The notes beneath the pieces are model-generated. The model did not search any database and was not told where the DNA came from. It saw nothing but the letters and a program-made list of their open reading frames with translations. Shown here piece by piece: positions 32,937 through 45,785 of a stretch of DNA of 64,000 nt. Origin of the DNA: Colletes latitarsis (lineage: Eukaryota > Arthropoda > Insecta > Hymenoptera > Colletidae); assembly GCF_051014445.1 (NCBI RefSeq), contig NW_027488377.1:806001-870000 (forward strand), in the 5' to 3' direction. The translations under genes and the position numbers were made by a program. The number at the start of each line of letters is the position of its first letter. The first letter of the stretch is position 1.

Positions 32937-34759
32937 AGGTACAGGAGTTTTCAGGGAAAATTATTACGGGCGTCAGGTTTTCTTTTCGTCGGCCTTCTAT
33001 GCCGACCTTTTATTGTAAAATAAATTTAAACAAACAAAAAAAAAACCAAATAGAAAATTATAAGGACTAAGGAAATCCGTACTGGGACGTTGCCTGCCTC
33101 GTCTGTGCTGGTCGCCGAACTCGCCGGGTTGAGGTAGGCCAAGGTTCCTATAATCAGAAAGACACGGCTATGTGTTAGACACACGTAAACACGTTATACG
33201 TATCTATGCCGCGTTTGTGTCCTCACGCTCCTGGCTTCGGGAATCGAATGTATAGGAGCGGAGAATTACGCTCGCTCGTAATATACGAGCTCGCTAGTGA
33301 ACTGTATTTATAATTTTGACTTTTGATAAAGAATAAATTCCTTATCTACGCCGTTTGCAGTCGATTACCTTGTGGACGGGATTGCAAGTGGAGGTTGTAA
33401 GGCCCCAAATGCACTTTTCCCGTGAGTCTGTCAACTGAGTCTATGCGCCGAAACGCAGTGCAGTGCAACAGCCCAACCGTCGAACTGTGGCTGCTCTTGG
33501 CTGTTTCAACAGACGACTTATTGGTCAGGGGTTGCACTACGGAGCCCGACTGTACGTGGTTCACTGCACGTTGCACATCTATTCGTTGCATTTAGCAGTA
33601 TTTGAACCACGTGGGGGCCTGACCCACGACTCCGTTACTCCTCCGCACAGGTGCTCCTCTAAACGTTATACCGGCGGGATCTGTAGGAGTGAGGACTCGC
33701 AGACCGGAAAAGTCAGGCGTCCTTTGTGGACGTCGACCCGACTACAATGGACCCACCTGGATGGTTCACCACGTAGGTGCCTCCCTTTGGTGTCTCCTCA
33801 GCCTGGCGGTAATCACAAGAAAATTGAAACGAAATTTTGCCAACTTTCTTATGTTTCGATTGTTTATACGATCGAGACGACCGCTCAATTCTGCACGGAG
33901 GGATCGAACACTTTACTGGTGTATATTCTCGATCACTCCACAGGATATCGAACACCTTACTGGTGTATTTTCTCGATCTCCTGTCGCAGGAATGATTTCG
34001 TGGAATCTCAATTTGGGAAATCCCATACAAGATTCCGGGGCATACTTGACCGAATCTAAACCGATCCTTTTGTCAAGGAAAACATTATTTCCACACTTTT
34101 CTCGAGTTTTAACGAATTCTCAGCTGTGCGTGGTCAATCAGTGGACCTGCACCAGACTGAACATCTACTCTTTACACCCTTTAACTACAGGCAGAATCGT
34201 TCTGAATATTAAACAATGAGAACTTTCCTTTTGTAAATCTTTCCCTTCGAGTGCAATTGGGAGCCGAACCGCTCTAGTTGGAAGTCTACGTAGGACTGCG
34301 CGGATTGACAGCCGAAGACGCGGCCGCGTTACTCTAATTAGTCGTTACGCGGCGCTGTCTAAATTTCGGCAGTCTTTCTCCGTCTGATTCTTCGCACACT
34401 ACCCTCTCACGGTACTGGCGTCATCAACAGCGTTAGCACACTCGAATCGAAGGTAATGAGCCGTTAGCGATGCCAGAAAAACTAGTAATAAACGCGGTTT
34501 TCTATCACTGCTTGCTGTACAAATCCTATTAAAGATAATCTCCTTCGGATCGTACGTTAACAGGATTAACGTTAATTGTGGCCGCGAATAATCGCTCGTT
34601 AGTTAGTTAGGCGTGCGACAACCCTGACCGCGGAGAAAAGACATCCATATATTTTGTCGCCTCCGTGTCTTACACATTATACCGTTTCATCAAATTATTC
34701 TTTCTTTTTTCTGCGGTAAGCGATTGGGGAAATCTGTCCCAAAGATAGATTCTCAACAC
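32937..34759. other. Unassigned region between copia remnant and satellite
   Basis: The first few hundred bases after the copia remnant may include its 3' UTR or LTR: there is an A-rich tract at 33036-33055 and AATAAA near 33333. I could not find a matching second LTR. At 33901-33980 a unit of about 40 bp containing CGAACACYTTACTGGTGTAT is present twice in tandem. The rest (to the satellite at 34760) shows no gene; open frames up to 198 codons have no recognisable features. Confidence 0.4.
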
Positions 34760-36140
34760 AAGCATACTGCTTTCTTATTAGCCAGCTACTTCCTTACTAG
34801 CTTACTGGTTGCTTACTAGCTTACTGTTTGCATACTAGCATACTGCTTCCATACTAGCTTCCTCCTCGCTTACTAGCTCACTGCTTGCTTAGTAGCTTAC
34901 TACTTGCATACTAGCTTACTGCTAGCTTACTCGCTTACTGCTTGCTACTAGCTTACTGCCTTCTTACAAGTCAACTGCTTTCTGACTGGCCCGACGCTTA
35001 CTTACTAGCTTACTAGCTTACGGCTTGCGTACTACCTAACTACTTCCTTACCAGCTTACAGCTTGCTTACTAGCTTACTGCTTGCTTACTAGCATCCTCT
35101 ATCCTTACTAGCGCACTGCTCGCTAATAAGCTCACTGCTTGCTTTCCAGCTTACGGCTTGCTTACTAGCATATTGCTTCCTTTCCAGCTCCCTGCTCGCT
35201 TAATAGCTCAAAACTTCCTTACTACCTCGCTGCTTGCTTACTAGCTTGTAGCGTGTTTTCTAGCTTAAAGCTTGCTTACTGGCATTCTGTTTCCGTACTA
35301 GCATCCCCCTCGCTTACTAGTTCACTGCTTGCTTCCTAGCTTACTGGTTGCTTACTAGCGTACAGGTTGCTTACTAGCTGACTGCTTGCTTACTAGCATA
35401 ATGCTTCCTTACTAGCTCCCAGTTGGCTTACTAGCTCACCGCATGCGTACCAGCTTACTGCTTGCTTACTAGCTTCCTACTCGCTTACAAGCTCACTGCT
35501 GCCTTACTTGCTTACTGCTATATTACTCGCTTACGTCTTGCTTACAACTCCCTGCTTGCTTTCTAGCATATTGCTTACTTACTAGCTTACTGCTTCCTTA
35601 CTAACTTACTGGTTGCTATCTAGGCTTACTGCTTGCTTACAAGATTACAGCTAGCTTACTCGCCTACAGCACGCTTACTTGCCTGCTGCGTGCTTTCTAG
35701 TTTACTGCTTGCAACATATCTTGCTGCTTGCTTTCTAGCTTACAGCTCGCTTACTAGCTCACTGCTCGCGTACTAGCACACTGCTTGCATACTAGCTTAC
35801 TGGCTGCTTAATACCTTACTACTAGAATAATCGCTTAATGCTTACTTACCAGCTTACAGCGTGCTTGCTAGCATACTGCTTCCTTACTAGATTCCTGCTC
35901 GCTTACTAGCTCTCTGCTCGCCTATTAGCATAGTGCTAGCTTACTCGCTTACTGCTTGCTTACTAGCACACTGATTGCTTACTAGCTAACTGGTTGCATA
36001 CTAGCTTACTGCTTACTTAATTGCTAACTGCTTTCTTACCAGATTACAGCATGCTTACAAGCTTACAGCTTTGTTACTAACTTACTGCTTTCTTACTACT
36101 TCACTGCTTGCTTACTATCTCACTGTTTACTTACAAGCAA
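34760..36140. repeat. 19-bp satellite array, block 2
   Basis: Same degenerate 19-bp satellite as block 1. Its right border is the decayed 3' end of copy F/D, which has lost its poly(A). The sequence to the left is not satellite, so this block was cut off from the others by later insertions or rearrangement. Confidence 0.95.
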
Positions 36141-38043
36141 ACTTCGTAACACTCCCTCCCACCACTTTGGGGTGAGGCAGGAGAGGTGTGTGGGATTCCC
36201 AGCGCCCATGGAATGCCGGACGCGTGACCTACCCACTATAAACCCCACGGTGACCCTTCGGCACGATTTGGGTGGATACCGGGAATCGCTCGATGCATAC
36301 TTCCGGTACCCTCCCCGAGCCTGCGCTGTGTACCTCCCGGCAGTCACACTACCTGATGGCGGCAGGGCGAGTCCACTCCTTCCCGCCGCCATCCGTCTCG
36401 GGGCCTCGGTCAGTGGCGGCTGCGTGCTCCAACTCGCAACCGCACGCAACGCCATTTGTACCCCTCGGCGGCTGGTGGCTCATGGCCGCACCATGCCACC
36501 GAGGGTGCTTCCCGATGCGTTGGACCGGAATTAGGATGACAATTCCACCCCCATCCGGTCCGGCTCTGCGCCTCGTGCCTGATGAGGTTCCCTTCAGAAA
36601 CCCTCTCCCAGTCAGGGTCGTCTGCCACGCCGTGGGGGCCGCCCACGATGCCCGGCGCCTGAACGACGGCCTCCCGCCACCACACGTGCGCGAGCCTCAG
36701 CACGCCGCTGAAGCTCGCGTTCCCTGCCGGCGGCCTCCTTCTGCAACATTACGCTCTTGCAGAAGGAGGCAACGGCCCTCCACTTCCCCACGCTGCCGAG
36801 CATGGCGCGCACCATGCCCGGCATCGAGACATCCTGCCAGATGACGCTGACCAGGACACGGCGCTCCTCCACCCACGCAGGGCACACCTCGAGGGTATGT
36901 TCAGCCGTGTCCTGCTCAGCGTCACAATGGCAGCAGCGTGCGGCCTGCTCCTTACCTATCCGACGCAGGTATCTCCCGAAGCTGCCATGTCCGGAGAACA
37001 CCTGTGCCATCCGATAAGTGAGGCCTCCATGGCCTCTGTCCAGCCACTCACTCAGGAGTGGCCGAACAGCCCCGACTGTCCGGTGCCCCGCGGTTGGCAG
37101 GGCCAACTGCTCCTGCCACGCGAGCACCACGAACTGCCGGGCCTGGCGCTTCAAATCGCCCCAAGCAGGTTCCTGCTCTCCCGGGACCGCCCCCACTCCC
37201 GCGCGACGGTCGACACGATGACGATACGTCATCGCGTGCGACCGCGCGAGGAGGTCCATGGGCGGCATCCCCGCAAGAACCGTCGCCGCCTCATGCGACA
37301 CGGTGCGGTACTCGCGGACGTTCCTCAGCGCCATCCGCCTCCGTGCCCGACGCAGTATCGTCATTCTGCGCCGTGAGGCCGCCAGGACGTCCGCCCAGAC
37401 GGGGGCCCCGTAAAGGACTACCGACTGCACCATTACCACATAGAGACGGCGAACTCGGCCCGCCGGGCCCCCCAGGTTGGGTAGGATTCGGCCTAAAGCC
37501 GCGACCATCCTCTCCAAGCGGAGGACCAGGCAGCGAATATGCTCCTCGATGCGCCAGTGGCTATCGAGGATCAACCCCAGATTCCTTATGTGGGGCTTCA
37601 CCTCGATATCAGCCTCACCAACCTGCATCAGGGGGGGGGGAGGGTGGTGGATCCTGCCGAGGTGAATGGAACGCTATAACATCGGTCTTATGGACCGCCA
37701 CCTTCATCCCCATCCCCCTGATGCGGCCGACGACGCGCTGCGCTCCCACCTCCGCGAGGCGCTTGGCTCTCCTCCAGTGCGCCCCGACGGCCAGCACCGG
37801 TGTGTCATCTGCATAACACACGGCGCTGTCGCCGTCAAGGAGGTCGGCCCACAACACCTTAGGGTACGCGACGTTCCACAAGAGTGGCCCGAGTACCGTC
37901 CCCTGCGGAACACCGCAGTACACCTCTGTCCGCATATCTCCATCCCGGCCTGGATACTCGATCCACCTCCCGCGGAGATAATCCCCAACGACTGCCCTGA
38001 GATACGGTGGGACCCGATGATCTTCGAGCCCCCTCCTTATCTC
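36141..38043 (-). mobile_element. Family S copy F/D, 3' portion
   Basis: Contains the decayed 3' UTR (36141-36610) and the second half of ORF2. It ends at CCTTATCTC|, where the gypsy solo LTR begins; the matching piece resumes at 56457 with TCTCTTCCC. The shared TCTC is the 4-bp target duplication (38040-38043 and 56457-56460). The two pieces therefore belong to one element. Confidence 0.88.
36612..38043 (-). pseudogene. Copy F/D ORF2, 3' half
   Basis: Encodes the RT from the region before the conserved loop (GVPQGTV near 37905) through YADDTPVLA, then DIEVKPHIRNLGLILDSHW, the thumb/connection and the C-terminal CCHC motif. The frame shifts near 37625, in a run of ten G's on the plus strand. 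The protein is about 85 to 90 percent similar by eye to copies A and B, older than those. Confidence 0.82.
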
Positions 38044-38585
38044 TGTTACGTATGTGGAACGTTTCGTTCCTCAAAATTTTCTTGCCACTTGCATGCATTA
38101 GGAAATCGCCCTGCTACTTATCTAACCTTTGAAATGGGGGTCACTTCCGTCGCGATGCAGCAGCCCGTTAATTAATACATTTCGGAGAATAGTGCACACG
38201 GTGATTTCTAACGTACTTTTGAATCCGCCCCACTCAGATTTTTTGGTATATAAACCCCGCGATTTCATTACTCGGGGGATCATAATCGTACCGTCACGCT
38301 TAGTGTCAACTCCACGACTCTCGTTACACGTATACGATTTTTGTTAGTCAGTTGTATTTGTGAGATCGGGCTACAGTTCCCTGTCGTATCAATATTATAC
38401 CATATAGAATCCGTGAACCGGCATAAATTCTATTGCGGCCATTACTTTCAACTGACATACCCCCGCATCGCCAGTACGTCAACACCGCGCAAAATCTTTT
38501 TAGGTAAATATAATCATTCTTTGATCGCGACACAAGATACACGAAACAATTGTATTTTATTTGTTGATTTAAGAATAAATCTACT
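38044..38585 (+). repeat. Gypsy solo LTR, first part
   Basis: Begins TGTTACGTATG and is the inverse of the outer part of the LTR at 29648-30906. It is interrupted after CTACT (38581-38585) by the BEL/Pao provirus and resumes at 56002. Neither gag nor pol of this gypsy family is attached, so it is a solo LTR left by LTR-LTR recombination. Confidence 0.9.
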
Positions 38586-40123
38586 TGTTTAAATATGTTA
38601 AAAAACTATTTAAAATCGCGTTAGTCTGAAAACATTAAATTCTCGGCTGCGATTCCCGTATCCGTTTGTGTATGTGACACTGCGGAAGGTTAAGCGTTCG
38701 TCAGGTTCGTTGAACGTTCGGACGATTTAAAACCGCGGCCGTTTACGTGTTTTGTACGCCGACCTCACGCGAAGATTCGCTTCGCACCGGTTTAAACGGT
38801 ATCGTGACGTCAGCGTCGAGAGAGAGAACCGTATAATATATTGAAAAGAGATCGACAGCTGAATTCGGCAGCGCCGCGTCGCGACGACAAGGCGCGACCG
38901 AGTCTTCGTCTGTCGATCCGCGACGATATTCGCAATTATTCACGAGCCGACTGCCAGCGGGAGCGGATTCCAGAAGATCTCGCTCCTCAAGTACGGACTC
39001 GCACATAATATTCGGACTTGTATAAAAAAGAATTCTCTCCGTTTCTGCGGTTAGAGTTTCCCAGAACAATCTACCTGCGACAAAAGGGAGGTCATAATAC
39101 ACGCAGCGCGTGGCGCGACCGCCTTCGCTAGGAAGGATTGTACGTTGCAGTCGTTGCCGCGACCGCGACGTAAGGGACTCAGGGTGCACCCACCCAGAAT
39201 CCCTTTAAAGCTATACGGCTTTGGAGCCTCCCAAAGGTCATACCGTTGAATCGGTACCGCCTCGTGGAGTGCTCTTCGTGCAAAGGTCGCCAAAAAACCT
39301 TCTCCAAAAACCCGTCGGTGTACGAGTCGACCGTACACCCTACGGAGGAGTTCGGGTTCAAGGTCGCCTCACCTTCCGTCACGCCGCCTACCAAATACGG
39401 TCCCCGTGCAACACGATCGCCGGGTAGGCTTTATAGTGCGGTTGGACCCGCGAGGGATTTTTTGCAAAGGACACTTTACTGTCACGGTCCCCGGTAGAAA
39501 CGGTCGCCGTGCAGTAATTTTACAGTGTCGCAGGAAATCTCCTCGCACGACGTTCCTACGTCACCCGCACGGAGAGCGTGCTCACGGGATCCACCCATTT
39601 GGAGATTTACGACCTCCATTTGGTGACCCGTCCGTGGCTAAGTCGCCCCCGACAGATACGAGTGAATTCTCTTTTGTTCAGGGCAAAAGTATCGCTCATA
39701 GTTTCAATAAATAATTATCAGCGTACAAGTACAAATTTACAGTCCACTGATTCACGTTGAACGACAGCTGATTCCCCCCTCCCAGCGCACCGCTAGCCGC
39801 TAGGAGAGCGAGGCGAACAGCTGACGAGCGTGTTTACGATACGTGTACGCACGTATTTAATCTGAACAAACCTTTGTTACAGCAACCAAGGTCCATCCCA
39901 ACCGGGGCAACGCCGGTGAATCTCCACCCCCGGCTGGATTATAAAATAATTCTCGTTTTTTTGTAATTTATATTTTTTTTATTTTTTTTCATTTTTTTGT
40001 TAAAATTAAATAAAAGGCTTGTCGCTTTGCGACAAGCGAAAATTACGAAATAAAAAACTTATCAATCACTCTCCCTAGTATTTCCCTCGTCCGGACCCCG
40101 GTTAGAACCCTTAGTTTCTAACA
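38586..40123 (+). repeat. BEL/Pao LTR 1
   Basis: 1538 bp, TGTTTAAATATG to TTTCTAACA. The ends are fixed by comparison with the other two LTRs and by the flanking duplication. A TATA-like TTGTATAAAAAAG lies near 39017. Small frames inside the LTR have no family features and I do not call them genes. Confidence 0.93.
40009..40037 (+). terminator. Poly(A) signal and 9-bp hairpin in the BEL/Pao LTR
   Basis: AATAAA at 40009-40014 is followed after two bases by a perfect 9-bp stem (GCTTGTCGC/GCGACAAGC, loop TTT, 40017-40037). The same occurs in LTR 2 and LTR 3. A role in 3'-end formation is inferred from the position near the LTR end. Confidence 0.6.
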
Positions 40124-40126
40124 AAC

Positions 40127-40144
40127 GGTCCTTCGAGCCGGATT
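40127..40144 (+). promoter_or_regulatory. BEL/Pao primer-binding site, probably tRNA-Tyr
   Basis: GGTCCTTCGAGCCGGATT starts four bases after the LTR end. It is complementary to the 3' end of tRNA-Tyr as I recall it (ATCCGGCTCGAAGGACCA), apart from the first T of TGG, which is C here. The second unit has the same site at 48066-48083. Confidence 0.65.
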
Positions 40145-40249
40145 GAGGTTGAAAGAACAGGAAAGAGTTGCAGTACGTTCACGTAAGTCGCTGCTTATGG
40201 GACCACTTAATTTCGAGTAGATTGTAAAATCCTCGAATTAGAGATCACC

Positions 40250-41851
40250 ATGTCTGTCGCCAAGGATGAAGGTCGAAGCGAGTTCGAAGGCGAACTCGAC
40301 GACCTGATCACCCGGTTCGACATGATGTCAAGGTCGATCTCTTACTTAAAGAAACGTGGCCGAGCTCAGTTCACTGAGGAGCTCCTCAGGACAAAGCTCG
40401 CCACCGTATCCGAACAATACAAGGAAGCTATTGAGCAGTACTTGTCGATTCGGAGAAAATATGCCCCTGCGAAACGCAACACGTGCGACTTCCTCGCAAA
40501 AGGTGGCGTAGAGAATAAGGAGACGGAATATATGGAATTCCAGGCGTACGTTACCACGGAGCTGACCAGACTGGCCGCTGAATCAAAAGCGGCACCCACG
40601 TCGGTCAGCCCCCATGACGTCGCTATCGAACTTCCAAAACAACGGCTCCCCAAGTTCGGAGGTGACCCACGTAAATGGAGACATTTCGCGGATCTGTTCA
40701 CGTCCGGCATAATAAATAATCCGAGGCTGGCAGATGTGCATCGATTGCAATATCTGAACGCCTGTCTGGAGGATAAAGCGTTGGCAGCGATCGCGCACCT
40801 CGAAGTTACCGATGAGAACTTCGAAGTGGCGTGGAAACCCCTGAAAGAACAATTCGGGTTACCACGTATCGTGACCGCCAAATTGCTTAATCAACTGACC
40901 AAATTGAAAACGATCAAAAGAGATGATCTCGATAGCCTAAATCAGGTCGTCGTCGTTTTCAAACAGGCCCTTGCGGCATTCGAAAAACAGGGCACGATTT
41001 TACAGCAGCGAAATTGGCTGCTAGCCCATACTATTCGAAGCCATTTAGAAGGGCCTCTGAAAGCTGAGTGGGAAAGGTCGCAGCGTCTCACCCCGGACTA
41101 TCCCTCGCATGTCGAGTTGATAGAGTTCCTGGAGGGGCATGCAAGGGCTCTAACTATGTTAGATGAAGGTCCAAGCAAGCCTGCGACCGAACACCCACCG
41201 AAACATAAAGTACGGAGTCACAACTCCGTTCTAGAAAGTCCAGCTGATAAAACTGTGACCTGCGGATTTTGCGGCCTTGAGCACAGAATGACCAAATGTG
41301 GTGCATTCAGAAACTTGACGCCGAACCGCCGCTATCAGTTTATAAAAGATAGCCAGCGGTGCATTCTCTGCTTGTCACCTCAGCATGGAAACGCGCGTTG
41401 TCCATCCGAGGAGGGGTGCCCGAAGTGCAAAGGCAGACATCATGCTCTGCTGCATTTTGAGACCTTTCGGAGCGAAACCGAAAGTCGCAAACCTGCGACA
41501 ACGGTTCCGTCGGACAAACGCCCGAAAAAGCGGTATACGGCTCCACCGAGCCGGCCGCAACCTGCCGTACGAGCAGCTCGTACCACGACGTCACAGGCAA
41601 CGACGTCACAGCCCGGTACGTCACACTGTACCGCGCTCGGTGCAGACGTACCGAAGGCTGTGTTGTTAGCCACAGCGAGCGTGCGTGTGTACGGAGAGAA
41701 CGGTGCGTCGCGAATCGCGCGCGCACTGATCGATCAGGGTTCCGAATCGTCTTTCATCTCCGCGAATTTGACAAATGACCTCAAATTCTCGCGGAGGAAA
41801 TCCCCAGCCACAGTGACGGGCTTGGGGGGGCGGCCGAACCCAACAAATTAA
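40250..41851 (+). pseudogene. gag: BEL/Pao gag and start of protease, unit 1
   Basis: An open frame of 533 codons from ATG 40250. It covers the BEL/Pao Gag (DUF1759-like region, about residues 130-290, with FGGDPRKWRHFADLF), Cys/His motifs (CGFCGLEHRMTKC; CILCLSPQHGNARC; CPKCKGRHHALLH), and the first part of an aspartic protease with ALIDQGSESSFIS. The frame runs out just after a seven-G run (41824-41830), while the protease continues in the +1 frame. BEL/Pao elements usually have one long gag-pol frame, so this is probably a broken gene rather than a programmed shift. Confidence 0.85.
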
Positions 41852-44800
41852 ATACAGCGTGCAGATGCATTTGGGAACGGTACAAGATACCGCGCCGATA
41901 GTCGAGACGAGAGCGTACATCGTACACAAAATTACGAGCTACGCCTCGCCCTTGGCCGGTGCACTCAAATGCGACGCGCTGCGGGATCTGCCGCTAGCAG
42001 ATCCAAATCCAGCTTCCGGTCAACCGATTGAAGTGTTGATCGGTGCGGACCTGTACGCGCAAATTATTCGACCGGGTTTCCGTCGAATAAGCAGTACAGG
42101 TCCAATCGCCCAAGAAACTGCATTTGGCTGGATTCTTTCCGTCCCAATAAATGCTAAGGGCAGTAAAAACAAAACTTTGCGGACGTTGCACTGTAACGTC
42201 CTCGAATCGCTGGACACGGCGATTCGCAAGTTTTGGGAAGTCGAAGAACTCCCTTCGACCTCGGTACACACCAAGGCGGAGGAGGAGTGTGAAACGCACT
42301 TCCAAAAAACCGTCGCTCGAGATGCGACAGGACGGTTTGTCGTCCGATTGCCTTTTTCTCACCCGAGACCGGACGAAGCGTTAGGAAACTCCTATTGAAT
42401 CGCTCTCTCCGCCCTTGGGAGGTTGAGGAAAAAATTGGACACAGACCTGACTCTCGTAAGAGAATATACGACGTTTCTCGAGGAATATGAGGAGCTGGGT
42501 CATATGACTCGCATAGAGCCTATTGACGAGACCAGACTCTATATTCCGCATCGAGCGGTCATACGCACCGAGAGTGCAACGACTAAATTAAGAGTCGTAT
42601 TTAACGCGACAAGCCGAACTACCGGCGGTCGTTCATTAAATGACATCCTACACGTAGGTCCAAAATTGCAGAACGACATCACGTCAGTTTTGACCCGATG
42701 GCGTCTGTATGAATACGTGTTGGTGGCTGACATTGAGAAAATGTTCCGACAGATTCTCGTCGCCCCGCAGGATCGTCGTTTTCAATGCATCCTATGGCAC
42801 ACCCGAAAACGAACAGCTCAATGCGTTCGAATTAAATACCGTAACGTACGGTACGGCGTGTGCACCATACCTGTCGATGCGAACCCTCCTTGAGTTAAAA
42901 AATCAGGACGGGCACAGGTACCCCCTTGCCGCCCCGATTCTCGAGCAGGACATTTACGTAGACGACGTTTTTATGGGAGCACCCGATACGTCTTTGTTGG
43001 AGAAAATTCGCAACCAAGTTTGCGAGCTCCTACAAAGAGGTGGGTTTAAGCTGCGAAAATGGGCAGGAAATTCACCATTGTTATTGCGAAATATCCCCCA
43101 AAGCGCTCACTCCCACGCCGTCGACCTTACCTTGTTCGATGACAGCGAATTAAAGGTATTAGGTTTACGCTGGATACCGTCCGGCGATTATTTTTATTTC
43201 AATCTGCAACGGTTTCAGCCGTCTGCCTTGCCGATGACAAAACGAAATTTGTTTTCGGAGATTGCTAAGTTGTTCGATCCGCTCGGCTGGTTATCACCAG
43301 TCGTGATTCGCGCAAAGATTCTGATGCAATCCCAATGGCTGGAGAAAATCCAGTGGGATGATCAAATCTCAGCGAATACGCTCAATACGTGGAATACGTT
43401 TTGCGTGGATTGGAGCAGCTTAAATAAGCTAAAAATCCCCAGATGGATTAATTATGGAGCCGACACAATTTCCGTGGAAATTCATGGATTTTGTGACGCT
43501 TCGCTCGCAGCCTACTCAGCGGTCACTTACTTACGAGTGACCACAATGAGCAATGTCACCTCCTCGACATTGATAATGGCAAAAACGCGAGTGGCTCCAA
43601 TTAAAACGCAGTCAATTCCTGTACTGGAATTGAACGGCGCCGTGCTGCTCGCCGAGCTTATTGTACACGTGGAGAAGTCACTTTCATTGAAGGTCGACAG
43701 AATAATCTGCTGGACAGATTCCACGATCGCATTGGCATGGTTGAGAAAGCACGCCTCCACATGGAAGGTTTTAATCGCCAACCGTGTGTCAAAGGTCCAA
43801 ACGTTACTTCCGAATGCTGAATGGAGGCACGTTCCCACCCGCTTCAATCCCGCGGATCTGAATTCGCGCGGAGTGGAAGCTGCGGAACTCCTTCAATCTA
43901 AGCTGTGGATTTCAGGACCAAGTTGGCTAACGGAATCGAAAGATTGTTGGCCGAAAACGCCTTCGTCCATCGAGACCGAAGAAGGGAAGCGCAAAGTGCA
44001 CGCCCACGTAGCAATTCCGGAGAAAGAATGGGAATTTGTATTTCGATTCTCGACCTGGAATAAGCTACTTCGCGTAACCGCATACTGTCTCCGACTGAGG
44101 GGACCGATGCAAGGTGAGCGAAGGTCGTATGATGCGACGATCGTTGACGCGTCTGAGATGCAGCTCGCAAGCGAGAGAATTGTCCGCTACATCCAGCGCA
44201 CGCATTTTGCAGAGGAATACCGGTGTTTGAAAAACCACCGAAAAATCCCAGCAAAATCAACATTAAAAAGTCTGAACCCTTTTCTCGATGACAAAGATGT
44301 CTTGAGAGTCGGAGGCAGACTGGAAAATACAACGCTGTCATGGGAAACCAAGCACCCCATAATTTTGCCGAAACATCACGTTTCCACGATGATAATTCGG
44401 CAGTGCCACATTGACACGTTGCACGGGGGATTGCAGTTGACCATGTACACAGTAAGACAAAGATTTTGGATTCTCGGCTGTCGAAATGCAGCGCGAACGG
44501 TAATCCACGGATGCATGCGATGCGTTAGATGGAGGGCAAAAACCTCCACGCAAATCATGCAGGATTTAATACCTGAGCGTTGCCGCGAGGCGAGAGCATT
44601 TTCGAACTGCGGAGTGGATTATGCGGGACCTTTTCGTGTCCGCGACTCCGCCGGTCGAGGAAAAACCGCCCACAAAGCGTACATAGCAGTTTTTGTCTGT
44701 TACGCGACACGGGCCATCCACATCGAACTCGTCCACGATTATACGACGAGTGCCTTTTTGGCAGCATTAGATCGATTCATTGCACGAAGGGGAGTTCCGT

Positions 44801-45546
44801 CCTGCATTTTCAGTGACAATGGAACGAACTTTGTCGGGGCAGATCGAGAATTACGCGAAAATTTCGAAGCAGTGTACAACACGCAAGAAATGCGTAATAA
44901 ATACAGTCAAAAAGGAATTAGATGGAAATTTAACCCACCGAGTGCACCGCACTTCGGTGGCATGCAAGAGGCCGGTGTGAAATCGGTGAAATTTCACCTG
45001 AAGCGGACTCTGGGCGAATTCACTCCCACAAGCGAAGAGTTACAAACATTGCTTTGTAAAATCGAAGCGAGTTTAAACTCGCGACCGATTGCCGCTTTGA
45101 GTGATAGCCCGGACGATTACGCGCCGCTCACACCGGGGCATTTCTTAGTCGGAAGTCCGCTGAACGCGCTTCCGACACAATCAGTGGAAATTGAAAAACT
45201 CTCCCGTTTGACACGATGGAGAGCGATTCAAAAATTCCACGAACAAATCTGGAGGCATTGGACACGTGATTATCTCACGCACCTCCAGAATCGTTATAAG
45301 TGGCGTACAGCCCAAAAAACATTAAAACTAAACGACTTAGTTTTAGTGCAAAATCCTCTCCTCCCCCCGAATCAATGGGAAATGGGACGAGTAGAGGAGG
45401 TATTCACCGGCAGGGATGGAAATGCACGTGTTGTTAAAATACGCACGGAAAAATCCATTTTTACGCGACCTATTACGCGGTTGTGTAAGCTGCCTGTGGA
45501 AGAAACCGAGTCGGCGACGGTTAGCGACGCCGACGAGGTCACATAA
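41829..45546 (+). pseudogene. pol: BEL/Pao pol: protease, RT, RNase H, integrase; unit 1
   Basis: Pieces in order: rest of protease and linker (41829-42395), TGA at 42396-42398, RT start (to about 42795), frameshift near 42797, then a frame open to 45546. RT shows RVVFNATSRT, VADIEKMFRQI and YVDD at 42955-42966. RNase H/peptidase-linked region includes WTDSTIALAWL. Integrase shows an HHCC-like zinc region (44380-44530), VDYAGPF, SDNGTNFVG and GGMQEAGVKS for the D-D-E triad. Three lesions break the polyprotein and are identical in unit 2. Confidence 0.88.
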
Positions 45547-45785
45547 AAACCATAACATCCAACGGCCGAAAGTGATCGAAAGGTGAGAAACGACCGTTTC
45601 TAGAAATAAACGGTGTTGATTCTCACCTGACCGTTGTCACTGAAAGTTCAAACGGATTAGTGGGGGTTACGAATCCACCAATCTGAGTTGGATTATTGGT
45701 AGGGCGTAACGAATAATCCGAGCGCCCCCGAATCGTAACGGAATTCGCGGAATCGAAAACCGCTCAGTTCCTAAACGACAGCATC
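45547..45785 (+). other. Spacer between BEL/Pao pol and the 3' ORF
   Basis: 239 bp with no coding signal. An inverted motif (GGTGAGAA near 45581 and TTCTCACC near 45621) could form a stem. It repeats in unit 2. Confidence 0.4.

Noticed and set aside
38743..39189. 148-codon minus-strand open frame repeated three times (38743, 46682, 54621)
   Set aside because: It lies wholly within the BEL/Pao LTR, is antisense to the element, and has no recognisable domain; its triplication only reflects the three LTRs.
41824..41830. Programmed +1 frameshift between BEL/Pao gag and pol
   Set aside because: The site is a plain seven-G run, the family normally uses one frame, and two further lesions nearby show the gene is decayed. 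I cannot fully exclude it.
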